Below are positions 21,985-32,608 of a stretch of DNA of 64,000 nucleotides, piece after piece. Position numbers and translations under genes: made by a program. Under the pieces are notes generated by a model. That model did not search any database. It worked only from the letters and a program-made list of their open reading frames with translations, and had not been told where the DNA came from. This DNA comes from Morchella semilibera (taxonomy: Eukaryota > Ascomycota > Pezizomycetes > Pezizales > Morchellaceae): the NCBI GenBank assembly GCA_009192285.1, contig WBVU01000004.1, positions 4,697,469-4,761,468 of the forward strand, given 5' to 3'. How positions within the stretch are numbered: position 1 is the first letter of the stretch; every line of letters begins with the position of its first letter.

Positions 21985-23995
21985 CTAGTAAAACATACCA
22001 TCAATAAGCATTACGAAACTTATAGATGCCGAATCCATTGTCATCTCTAGGTCATACGAGATCTTATATTGATCTGCTTCCCCCATGGTTTTACTCTTCT
22101 GTCTCTTCAACTTCGATTTTGGAATAGTTGACATGTCTGCATCCAGCCTGCAAACCTCGGTTACATTCATCCAGTCTTTATAAGCCGGTGCACTGTCATC
22201 CGAGCAGACATAGATGATGACCTGTTCCGATCTTAAATCGTAATTGAGTGGCACAGTCTTCACCCAACCGAACGACACAGCTTTTGTCTCTGATACGGAG
22301 TCCCCCTTGTTGAGGTACCATCGCATCAGGTTGACACACTTGTAAACCCCTTCGAATGAGGACCAGACTTTGCTAGCCTCTGGATCGATACCTTCGCGAA
22401 ACTTGCTCCAGTACTTGACTCCGTAATGGCGGCGGGATTGTCTTTTGGAGATGAGGGGCCCCTCAAGCCCGCGTTTGAGGGCTCCGCGAACGACCGCAGT
22501 CCATCTATGTTTTAAAGGCTATCAGTCAATGAAGGAAATTTTTAGGGGGTGCAAAGGGTTGCGTACGCATTTTTGGGCTGCATTATTTCAGCATCTACGC
22601 ATAGAGACAAGCGCCTTCGAAGATACTCGCTGGCACCAAACCCACCAACAAGAAGAACGGCAGCGATATGTCCCCCCGCCTTCTCGACATCTCTTATCTG
22701 GTTGAGGACAAGCTCTTGTACTTCGGAGACAACTGGCTCAAATATTGTCCGGACTTCCGCGCGGGTTATGATCAAGAAGCCATCTTGAATGCCGTTGGCT
22801 GTGGTAGCAGCAATTCCAGGAGCATTGACAAAGTATTCGTCAACCTGAGCAAGATCGGAGAAATTGCACTTGATAAACTCGTCAAAGTCTTTCATCATGG
22901 ATGCCTTGGCCTCCGGTCGGATTGTTGACATGACATCCGCGCCGATCCTGTTTTCTAAGTATTCCTCGAACCTATTGCCAAAGGCTTAGCATCAGTACCA
23001 CCCACTTTATCTGACTTCTGAGAATCAACAGTCTAGGCGCAGAGCTATGTATCTACCTACCTTCGGTTCAAATAAGTACTACCGCACAGCCCACCATCGC
23101 CTACTGCACTTTCCTCAACTTGTAACGGGTTTAATTGTGTCACCTTATATGTGATCAAGTCTACAGTTCCACCGCCTGCGTCGCACACAACAAAGTTGTC
23201 ACCTATCCGCAAGTTGTTTGGTTGAATCGCACTTAGCGTATATATCGCTGCGGCTTCTGGCTCACTGATGCATGAGGTACGAGACATTCCTGCTTTCCTT
23301 GCACATTCGAAAGTTAAGTTTTGAGCTCTTTCAGACCATAATGCTGGGATGGTAAGGATATATTCAATTGGTGTGTCATTCACGAATTCTGTTTGAACAA
23401 AGCAACGTTAGCTTACATACTTGTATCAACCACGTTTGTTGAAGAATTCGACTTTACTTTCGCCATATCTATTGATCAAAACTCTTCTTGTATGTCTCAC
23501 CAAGGCGGTAAGATAGTCTGTTACATGTTGTGATATATCTCCAGAATAGCCCGGGGGAAGTTCGGTCTTGCTTGGGTACCTCCTTGCCAGGCTAGATGGC
23601 TTTGTTGCTAGTTTCTGGGACGGGTCTAGTTGTCTAGCCTTGAGGTCAGCAAGCGAGTCCGAAGTCAAGTATCTATACATCAGATATACGTACAGCTTAA
23701 ACCACTGATGCCTTTTCTGCCCTGGCCTAATGTCAAATCCCCATCTGTATCCTTCAGGTGCTTTTTTGTCGTAGGAGATCTCGGTAGGGACTTTGTCTGA
23801 TGTCCTGTTTCCTCCACTAGGCCAGGTGGATATAACTTCCTTGTCCTCTGGTGCATCTGTGTACGCCTTTATAAAAATTAGCACAGGAAATACTCCGCAG
23901 GAACGGCCTGTGAGATTATTTACAAATGCTACACCCGAGAAAGTAGTGCCGAAATCAACTGCGACGATAATCTTTGGTTCTGAGTGGGAATTCAT
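21985..23995 (-). CDS. Hsp70-family (Hsp70/HSPA12-like) ATPase-fold protein
   Basis: Five exons (23924-23995, 23458-23866, 23061-23388, 22567-22971, 21985-22504) give 577 residues. ATPase-fold motifs are visible: DFGTTFSGVAF (about 14-24), TIPALWSERAQN, SEPEAAAIYTL, CDAGGGTVDLI (about 230) and LVGGFGASEYLRRRL (about 375). NAWTAVVRGALKRGLE and HYGVKYWSKFREG then mark the short C-terminal part typical of the fungal HSPA12-like group, which lacks the classical substrate-binding domain. These proteins are multi-copy in many fungi and poorly characterised. The first intron (57 bases) is in frame and stop-free; splicing gives the family-like GVAFAYTDAPEDKEVI. The donor of intron 2 is uncertain: three in-frame GT choices lie at about 23430, 23433 and 23457. 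It is divergent from the coiled-coil gene across 494 bases. Confidence 0.88.
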
Positions 23996-24489
23996 GGTTG
24001 TGGTAAGAAATCAGACTTTATCGGCCGCGGTACATATACTTTAGTTAGACTTGGTCAAGCTGTGCTGTCGTTCAAGACGGCCCCTAGTTAGGATATGATT
24101 ATTATATAGTGATATCGTATCCTTAGCCGGACAAAAAATAGCACATATCAAAGCCGGTCCCACCTCTTATCACATTCTCTCGAGGTATTGATTGGTTGGT
24201 CACGGTTGTAGTGGATGCCTGAATTGAAGCCTTGCAATGCAAGACCTTCCCCGCAACCAGGCGCCCACAAAGAACAAGCACCTAGGCAGAAACATAATTA
24301 TAATTGGCTGTGAGTCAATATTGTAATAACACTGACTTTATGATTCTACCCCGCAGAATCAATGGATTACATGTATTGTGTATGATCCACTCTTCCTGCA
24401 GTGATATTGTTCCAAAGTCTCAATCCCACAGCGCTTCTGTAAACACCATCATAGTATATCCCGGGCTTCAATCGACATTACAACAGACG
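23996..24489. promoter_or_regulatory. Shared divergent promoter region (Hsp70-like and coiled-coil genes)
   Basis: 494 bases between two divergent start codons. No open frame of interest. I see no clear heat-shock element array. Confidence 0.4.
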
Positions 24490-26151
24490 ATGGGAAGATA
24501 CAACGGTATGTGTACCTTTCACAATCAAACCCGTGATTCCTGCTCACAATAAAACACAGACCCAGATCACGATATGGAAGACGCCTATGACCCTAGCACG
24601 ATGAGTTCACCCGAATCTATGCAACTCTCTAAGGAACCGAGTGTAAACCGGCAAACCACTGGTTCAGAATCCTGGCCGAGGCGCATCACAAATAAATTTC
24701 GCGATCGAACCCCGAGTGTCCCGGTCGCCCACGGGCGTGTCACCCGCAAAACAGCCTCATATGCACACACAAGCGCTGGCTCAAGCGCCTTTGATACCAC
24801 ACCGCGCCGCCGAAGTCACGACAACCCTCGTGACCACTCAGAACCCTGTGAGGGCTGTATTAAGCAGAGCGAATTTGATGAAAGACTAGATGAAGAGAGG
24901 AGTAGACTGAATAATTCTTATGAGGAGTTACTCAAGGATAAGAAAGCGGAAATCCAAGTAGTCGTTGCGGAAAATGATGGTTTGAAAAAAGAGATTGGTC
25001 ACCTAAAATCGATATCAGTTGAAAGCGACGAGAAAACCCAACAACTTAAAGTTCTTACCGAAGAATGTAACCAAGGAAATGAGCGTATCTGCGATTTGCG
25101 GTCCAAGATCGATTCAATGCAAGCGTTGATAGATGATCAAAAATCTCAAATTACTTCATACTCTGATCACATCGAGGACCTCAAAGGGAAACTGAAAAAA
25201 TCCCATAAAGAAGCCGAAGATTTCAAATATAATATGGACATGTACAACGCAAAGGTACAGAGTCTCAGATCAGAGTTGGCCACCCGCGATAATGATGTTC
25301 GTGGGTTGAAGCAAGAAATCTCCAGATTCCGCGCTGGTAATCCAGCCGTTGCACCAGATAACCAGATAATCACCGATTACCAGTACTTGCTCTTTCAACT
25401 GAAGAACTGGACCTTATCAAATTTCCTAAAGTCTGAGCCAACGAACCTTGACCAAGTCGTCTCAAAATTCGGATTAGAACCTTCTACTTGCAGCGCGATC
25501 ACTGGATGTTTGAAAGAGACTGCTGCACGGAAGTGTCTTGTTATAAACATGCTGGTGATGCGAGATCTGGTTAAGAATATTTTTCGGCCGTTTCTATTTG
25601 GACTGGATGAGAAGGAGGAGGTTTATCTTAAGGGTCTTGAGGCTAGTCTCTCGGAACAGAGCACTGAGAAGGAAGTTCAATTTTGGCGTTCCACGACTCT
25701 GAGAATGGTAGTTGCTAGTAAATCGCACAAGGACAAAGTCGATTCCTCTATCGATAAGGTCGTTTCAGAGCTGGAAGACTTCCTCGAAAGAATCTTCCCA
25801 CCTTCGGATAACTCGCCGATATCGAAACATCGAATGGAAGTCCTAAGGATGATAGTCACACAGGCAGTCAATCTTGCACTCAAGCTCCGTGTACAGCGAC
25901 CGTTGTATAAGTTCTCGGTGCCCAGGCCGGGAAGTCTGTTTCAGAAAGAATGCATGGAATCTGCAGAGCCTAGCTTAGATGATGACGACGACAGTGGAGG
26001 CACCAGTATCCTGGGAAATTTAAGACCAGGGCGGGCACAAGATAAAGTTAGGTTGACAATTTTTCCCTTACTTCGTAAATCAGGGAATGAAGATGGCGAT
26101 AAGTACGATACGCGAATAACAATTCACAAAGGTATGATACTTAAGGCTTGA
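24490..26151 (+). CDS. Coiled-coil protein of unknown function
   Basis: A 16-base first exon (24490-24505, MGRYN plus one base) joins through a 54-base intron (GTATGT...ACACAG) to 24560-26151, giving 535 residues. This start adds MGRYNDPDHD in front of the internal Met at 24574, and the splice is clean, so I prefer it. Residues 1-100 are Ser/Arg-rich and likely disordered. CEGCIKQSEFDERLDEERSRL begins a long coiled coil (about 105-275). An alpha-helical C-terminal domain follows (ITDYQYLLFQLKNWTLSNFL, EVQFWRSTTLRMVV, MEVLRMIVTQAVNLALKL). The tail has an acidic DDDDD run. I recognise the layout as a recurring uncharacterised type in filamentous ascomycetes but know no function. Confidence 0.75.
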
Positions 26152-26313
26152 AGGCCGAAGATACATGTATGGGTGCGATATAGGTTATAGGCCCTTATTA
26201 TTAGGACTTCTGAGGTGTACATGTCTTGCTTTAAAATTATGATTTATATGAAGTCTCTCTTTGGTTATTTGTCAAATTTACATCAAATCTCACGTTTGAA
26301 TTCTCTATATGTA

Positions 26314-26540
26314 CCCCGGGGTCCTTAAAGTGATGCAACAGGCTCGATATTCTAGTGTCGCGACCACCACTAAAGCTAGACCCAGTCAATTTTTTCCATT
26401 TGTATTTCCATTTACTATTTATTATATAGCTCCGCGGCTGCCTGATACAATTCGACATATATAAATTACTTCCCAACTTTTGGACATGGTGGTCAGTAGC
26501 TGGTTTTTGTCGCCGTTGCATCACTTTGAGGACCCTGGGG
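26314..26540. mobile_element. MITE family D (227 bp, TA target duplication)
   Basis: Ends CCCCGGGGTCCTTAAAGTGA plus TGCAAC and its near-perfect reverse complement (two mismatches in 26). TA flanks lie at 26312-26313 and 26541-26542. No coding capacity. A related end without a partner lies near 26896-26925 (GTTGCATCACTTTTCGGGAC). Confidence 0.85.
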
Positions 26541-26980
26541 TACATAAAGTACTTATAGCGGTATAACATCAATTATGGATTATATGCAGGCAATTTGCAT
26601 GGGATAGCTAACCCTCGCAAAAATTCACTAGAAGAGACCACTTGCTTAATGGTGTAAACCATAGCAAATCAAATAACGTGGGCTTGGGCGGCTTGCGCCG
26701 AAAACCAGTCTGCAACATTCGGGGGAGCAGGCTAGCTAGTTTTTGACAGCCTTAAGGTGATATATATACTTTATACTTACATCATATACTCACAACTTCA
26801 ATCACACGAGACCTAATTTTGACCTCAAGAGCCTAAAAAAGGTATGAAGAATTATTAATCACATTTTTAAGCAAAATGTACTACCCCAAATCCACGCCGT
26901 TGCATCACTTTTCGGGACCTCTGCGCATGTAGGTACAGCCGCTGTACATACATGCAAGTAGTTACGGCCAGAGCGCCGGA

Positions 26981-26997
26981 TCATACACTATCACTCG
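26981..26997 (-). promoter_or_regulatory. CGAGTGAT-N6-TGA motif, copy 6
   Basis: Minus-strand copy, 830 bases after the coiled-coil gene. Confidence 0.5.
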
Positions 26998-27484
26998 GTG
27001 TTAGCAATATAGTACCTATTAAATAAATATGGGGTGGGGTTTGTCGATAGGCTCTCGCCGGCTTGAATAGCGCTCGCTTTCTCACGCGTCTCAATTATCG
27101 GAACTCAAACATACGATGTTGAAACATTGATATCTGCAGCTCATGATCATGAGTGACTCGATCGAATAGATCGAGTCGGTCAAACAATACTGGTATAATA
27201 ACACAGCACAATCCAGGACGGAAGTTGGAGGTGTTAGTACGGGAAGTGGCGGGGGAAGGTGATAGACCACGGCCAATTTACGTAATATAGTGAGCATGAA
27301 GAAATAGGCTTGGTTCCCCGGGCAAAACTGAATTTTTTTCCCCTAGGTCTTTCGAATAATAGGTAGGTGGTGCCATTATAGTATATAATAGAGGGGTAGA
27401 CACACTCACGGGGGTATAGTTCTAGCAAAATTGATAAAAACATTATATGAATAGGATTCGATCTTGAACTCTCAATGTTCATAT

Positions 27485-27580
27485 AGACCGTGTGCACCTG
27501 TGCCGAGCATCTTATCTGACCTCTAAGGATCTACTACAAACGAGGGCCTTTATTATGCTCGCCACAGGTGCACACGGTCT
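27485..27580. mobile_element. Inverted-repeat element E (96 bp)
   Basis: The arm AGACCGTGTGCACCTGTG continues into CGAGCAT and matches its reverse complement with one mismatch over 26 bases. A target duplication is not obvious, so the element type is open. Confidence 0.7.
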
Positions 27581-27835
27581 CTAAAGCGTTTCCGCCAAGG
27601 CTCTGTTGGTGTTTGCCAAGCCGTCACCTAACCTTCTGACCTTTACCTGCACCCCCCCCCCCCCCAAATTAACTCCTCAGCCCACGAGGGTAAGCGAGCA
27701 TTCAACGCGTTCCGAGAAACTTATCCTTATTCTCATTCAGAGCACGGCGACTCGTCTTTTTAGGCGATCCGTGATTACGCGCTGTTTTTGTTACTAATTT
27801 GTCTTGGCTGCTTATCTTGGCATCATCGCTCCATC

Positions 27836-30013
27836 ATGACTAACCCTACCTTCTTCAATCAACCTCCCAGCACCTGGAACATCATCGACTACCTCAATCA
27901 GCACGACCCAACATCACCGTCATACAACCACCAACATACTCTCGACAAATGGATTAAAGCACTGGTTGCTATATCGAGCGACGCGAAGTCCACTCCTGAG
28001 CAACGCGACAAAGCCCGGTTCCTCAAAGACAAGTACAGGCAGCTGGTATACTTACTGACCCCCCCCTCTTTCTCCCACCTATCTGTTTGCACAGGCAGCG
28101 CTGGGACACAGATGAACTGTTCGCTCATCTGCTGTTCAAGACGTGGGTGAACTGGTCGCTTATCCGCTATGAATCCTTGCGAGCCAGCGCTGCCTTCCTC
28201 CGCGCCCCAAAAGACCTGCTCGGTTGTTTGGAGCAAGCGACCTGCTCGGTAGCTTGCTGCTTGCGCGGGGGCGCCACCAGACCCAGATGACCTGCTCGGT
28301 TGCCTGTTAACTCTGGTGGTTAGCAGATACTAACTAAGCCGCCGTTCTAACACTTGATTTCGTAGGGCCGGGACTCTGACCGCATCTGCGCCCGGGAATG
28401 GCTTGCCAACTTGCAGCCGAGTAAAAAGAAGAAACAGAATACGGGCTCTTCTGTTAATATCTACAAAGCGCCCGTGAATATAACGCAAGGGACCTTCGAA
28501 AACTCCGTCATCAACTCGACCATCAACCAATCAGGGAAGAGGAAGGTGCCTGATTTAGAAGCAAGCGACTCTACAGGTGATGATGGGAGCCTTTATGAGG
28601 GTGTTGCTCGTCTTGACAAGGATAAGCAGAGAGAAGATATCGCCGCCACTTCTCCAACCGAACCCCCACAAGTAAATGATGACCCTATTTTCAAGGAGTT
28701 CGTTGTCACCTATAGGGCAATGACCAAAGAGAGTAAATTTGTATTCTCCGATTCTGGGCGGGTGCTAGAAGATGTGATATTTGAAAACGCAACTGTCCTC
28801 ACTGAAAAGAGCATTGCGCACCTATGGGTAGTTGATACCGACAACTCCGCCATCACGTCCTGGTTCCAGCCCAAAGAATTAGAAGAGCTACGGGGCCGGA
28901 TGCTGCCTATGCCAGAGCTTGACGAATGCTTCCTAGCGTCCATGGCGAGATTTTCCCATGTAGGCTTATCTATTTAATCTATAATATATTTACTATCTAC
29001 CGCCGTCTACCTGAGCTACTCTTACATGTTACTATATTACAGGCAGATACAACCGAGGAGTTCCGGCGTATCGTGGAGGAGGTCCCATACCGCCCAAAGG
29101 GCGAGCCCTACGACCGCGCAAAGCACTTTGACGCTGCGTGGGTCAATATCGTTATCTTGTCCATGTAACTTTCCAATATGTCCCGAGCTATAGTCATATG
29201 CCGTGAATACTTACAGCCATCAAAGGCTCTCAATCCTCGAATCCCCAAATAATCTCCTCCAGTACCCCAACCTCCGCGAAGGCTGGTACGATTGCAACCC
29301 CTGGTCCTTCCTCATCGACCAGTGTCTTCTCGGCCTCAACGGCGTCCTCGTCCAACGGTCCTCCCCCCACCCTCCACCCTCCACCCCGGCCTGCCACCTA
29401 CTAACACCCAACAGTAAAGAGATCCTCTGCCTCGCCCTCAAGCTAACCAACCCCCTCCCCGCCCGGCGCTTCGACGCTATTATCCATACCCTGGCCGAGT
29501 CACCGGTCCTCGAGTATGGCGCCATCGAGGTTGCCAAGAGCTTCGAGTCCGTACACGCTCGCAAGTGGAGCGCCGACTCTAGCAAGCTAGTGCTTGCGCT
29601 GCATGCAATGCTAGGGCGGCTTAAGAGTGCGGTGGGGGGAGACCCTGAGATAGCGAGGAGACTACAGGTGGTCGGGCTGATGAATGCCGGTGTAAGGATG
29701 CAGGTGGTCAGGATGGGGATGGTGAACGGGAATGTGGCGGTGTTGGAGAGGGGGAAGGTCAAGAGTCTGCCCACGGAGATAGAAGGGTTGAGGGCGTTGT
29801 TTGGTGTGCTAATTAGTGTCGTAATGTTTAAGGTAATTCACTTCCTTTTATTTTCTGTTTTGTTTGTTTTGCGAGGTGCTGACAGATGGGTAGCGGATGA
29901 TACAAAATTGTGTCGAGGTTGTCAAGGGCTATAATAGCCTGGCGGGCGCGGGTGCGAAGAAGAAGACGAGGGAGGAGTTTATGGAGGAGTTGGGGAAGCA
30001 AAATGAGCTTTGA
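27836..30013 (+). CDS. Multi-exon protein of unknown function
   Basis: Six exons (27836-28045, 28366-28959, 29043-29164, 29217-29357, 29415-29832, 29894-30013) give 534 residues with all phases consistent. The N terminus (MTNPTFFNQPPSTWNIIDYLNQ) is followed by a basic KKKKQ patch and the segment VNIYKAPVNITQGTFENSVI. A helical part contains EEFRRIVEEVPYRPKGEPYDRAKHFDAAWVN and REGWYDCNPWSFLIDQCLLGL; the C-terminal half is helical and ends GKQNEL. The first intron is 320 bases and contains three copies of GACCTGCTCGGT. Intron 4 (57 bases) is in frame and stop-free but has an excellent CTACTAACACC branch region, so I treat it as spliced. The last intron uses the second of two nearby AGs. I do not recognise a domain. 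It may be a lineage-specific gene. Confidence 0.7.
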
Positions 30014-30251
30014 GCGCCCCTCTATTTTGGCTCGCCCTTCGTCCTTCTCTATTTTGCACCGCCGTCCTTGATGAATACACGAGGTATAGATATAAATGTT
30101 GGTTAGTAAATAGTGTACTATGCATATAGTAGTGTCTATAGATTTCACCGGACGATCTGTACCAAGCGCTGCATACTCAACATATGACAAACGTAGAATA
30201 AGCACTAGGATCCTGAAGTCTGTTCGCATCATTAGGTGAATACAATATAAA

Positions 30252-30268
30252 TCATGAAATATCACTCG
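30252..30268 (-). promoter_or_regulatory. CGAGTGAT-N6-TGA motif, copy 7
   Basis: Minus-strand copy, 239 bases after the preceding gene's stop. Confidence 0.5.
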
Positions 30269-30606
30269 GTGCCGCCCGTCTGGCACGAGTTTATATGTCG
30301 AAGATGCGTTCGGGGGGAGGGTCCAGGTAGAATAAATATATTCTGTTATTATGGTTGCCGGTATCTACTGTCACGGCCTGGCCTTGAATTTGGAATTGGA
30401 TGCGGAGATATGGAATCTCAGCCAAAGTGTACGCGTGATAGGATATGCACGTAAAATTAAGTTTTCTTTACCAAAATATCTGGGCATAGTAAGAAAAAAA
30501 ATGCCTCCCGACCGGAGATATCAAAACCAGAAAGAGAACCTTTTTTTGCATAAAAGGGTAACTTGGCAGTGGTTATTCACAGCCACCTCAATTACCCGTT
30601 CTTAAT

Positions 30607-30690
30607 TGATCGCACCAGGGGTCGAACCTGGAATCTCTTGATTTCGGATAGGAGTCGTAGTCAAGCGCCTTGCCATTGGGCCATGCGACC
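30607..30690 (-). tRNA. tRNA-Arg(ACG) with a 12-base intron
   Basis: The minus strand folds as a tRNA. The acceptor stem GGTCGCA/TGCGATC has one G-T pair. The D arm is GCCC...GGC. The anticodon stem CTTGA/TCAAG encloses CTACGA plus an insert, and the T arm CCAGG-TTCGACC-CCTGG is perfect. Anticodon ACG, read as ICG, decodes CGU/CGC/CGA. The anticodon loop has 12 extra bases in the usual position one base 3' of the anticodon, as expected of an intron removed by the tRNA splicing endonuclease. A-box and B-box sequences are intact. Confidence 0.93.
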
Positions 30691-31376
30691 ATAGTATATG
30701 GCTGTTAAAGGTTGTTTATAAACTTAGTGGATGAGCGAGGAGCTGAGAGACCCATCACTGGGGTATTGCGGTAGGTGAGGTGTAAGTGAGCGAGTGCTGT
30801 ACTATGAAGGATTGTATTAGTAATATATTGGACCTTCTGGTCACGTGGCAGACTGTCTTCGGGTCCCCGGTTGTGTTTCTCACCTCCCCCAGCTCCTGCT
30901 CTACTTACAACAACTACAACTACTGCTACTACTATCAGTCAGTCAGTGTGAAGCGTTTGACATTCTCCTCCTCCCCCCCTCCTCCTCGCCTTGGAACATT
31001 CTAAGCGCGTTCCATCTATTTTAGCAGCAGACATACACCCTGGGGGCGCCTGCAGGAGGGAAAATCAATGCTGTCTGTAAGTTGAAGCCTGTAACCCACT
31101 TCTGAAACTTGGCCTCAACTAGGGTCGGTTTGAGAGAGCCGCACAAGACAGATATCACAACCAACATAATCACCACCACCATAACCACCACCACAACCCA
31201 TAACCACAACCTCTCTCTCCCCTCCCATAGTGCATTGATTGGCCTTACCTTATCTTATAGGCTGCGGGCACCGGATTTACTTATCTCTTGTTTGCCTACA
31301 CACCCCCCGTACACAGCTTACTCCTCCACGAAACCGCACCCCCGACCAAGGCCATAAATAAACTAAATAAACTACT

Positions 31377-32608
31377 ATGGTCCGGAGCGCCCTCGCCCTC
31401 CTTATTGTGGCCTCTGTGGCCACGAGGGGCGTCAATGCCCTGTTTAGTGTCAATGATGACATCCTAGCTTTCCCGCAGGTAAGCTTCCTACAGCTCCTTC
31501 TTGCCCCCCCCCCCCCCGGATCACCACTAATCCGCCCGTCCCCCACCTAGTACGAGATCCAATTCCCACCGGAGCCCATCCCCGCCTCCGAGGCCGAAGC
31601 CCTCCTCGCCCAAGCACCAACCTCCTCCGCTACGCCCTCTTCCGCCAACTCCGAATCCTACGAAGCCCTCTGGCTCCACAAACGCCAATATCTCTGCAAA
31701 GTCCCCGTCGTACAGGCGCCCCCCCCCCTCAACGCAACCGAAAAGGAGCTCTCCCGCGCCGCCGAGGAGAAGGAGCTCGCGCGGGCGACAACGCGCGGTT
31801 GGGAACTGCTTAGCGGCCTTGAGGGCGAGTGTCTTTATTTCGTGTCCGGCTGGTGGTCGTACTCGTACTGTCATAACCGCGAGGTGCGGCAGTTTCACCA
31901 AAAGGCGCCGTCGGCGGGGAGTGGTGGGGCACCGCAGTGGCCCCCCGCGGAGGACCCAGCGACGCCGAGCTATGTGCTCGGCCAGGTTGCGCCGGAGAAG
32001 CGTGGGGGCGCAGGGGCAGGGACGGAACTCCAGGCGACGGGAGAGCTGAGGTTTTTGGTGCAGAAATTGGGAGGTGGGACTACGTGTGATCTGACGAGGA
32101 AGGAGAGGAAGATTGAGATCCAAGTGAGTCTTCTAGCTCCTCTAGACTATGATCTGAGAGTTTTTTTTACTGACTATGTGAGCAGTTCCACTGCGCGACA
32201 AAAGGAACCCACGACCGCATTGGCTGGATCAAGGAGATCTCCATCTGCTGCTACCTTATGGTCGTCTACACCCCGCGCCTCTGTGACGACGTCGCATTCC
32301 TGCCACCGCGCGAGGACCGTGCGAATGCCGTGCAGTGCCGCGAGATCATGAGCCCGGAGGAGCTAGAGGAGTACTATGTGCAGCAGGCAGAGCAGGCGGA
32401 AATGGAGCAAGCAGATGCCCTAGAGCTGCTGCAGGCAGCGTTGGGGCTTGACGCTGGCGTCGAAGAAGGCCAGACCAAGGTGGAGAAGAAGAAGGGGAAG
32501 GGGAAGAAGGCGGCGGCGGCGGCCTCTGCAGAAGAGGGAGAGGAGAGGGTACCGGCGGGGAAAAGTGAGGAAGAGAAGGTTCAAGGGGACTGGCATGTAG
32601 AGTTGTAG
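31377..32608 (+). CDS. YOS9: ER lectin of ER-associated degradation (Yos9/OS-9 family)
   Basis: Three exons (31377-31478, 31551-32123, 32186-32608) give 365 residues. A signal peptide is clear (MVRSALALLIVASVATRGVNA). The MRH lectin domain, which reads trimmed mannose on misfolded glycoproteins, contains CLYFVSGWWSYSYCHNREVRQFHQ-type sequence (about 127-150), then LGQVAP, FHCATKGTHDRIGWIKE and CCYLMVVYTPRLC, with the expected cysteines and tryptophans. The C-terminal tail is charged and low-complexity (KKKGKGKKAAAAA) and ends in HVEL, an HDEL-like ER retrieval signal. The protein should act in the ER lumen with the Hrd1 ligase complex. It is shorter than most fungal orthologues, mainly in the C-terminal region. 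Confidence 0.92.

Larger units (their letters stand above)
26152..27835. other. Intergenic region with two inverted-repeat elements
   Basis: Contains MITE family D (26314-26540), a separate fragment of its end near 26896-26925, the CGAGTGAT motif (26981-26997), an inverted-repeat element at 27485-27580, and a C-run at about 27652-27665. No gene. Confidence 0.55.
30014..31376. other. Intergenic region holding tRNA-Arg
   Basis: Apart from the tRNA gene and one CGAGTGAT motif (30252-30268), nothing is supported. C/T-rich and CA-rich tracts precede YOS9. Confidence 0.6.

Noticed and set aside
22445-22928. Plus-strand frames across the Hsp70-like gene
   Set aside because: Antisense shadows of well-supported minus-strand exons.
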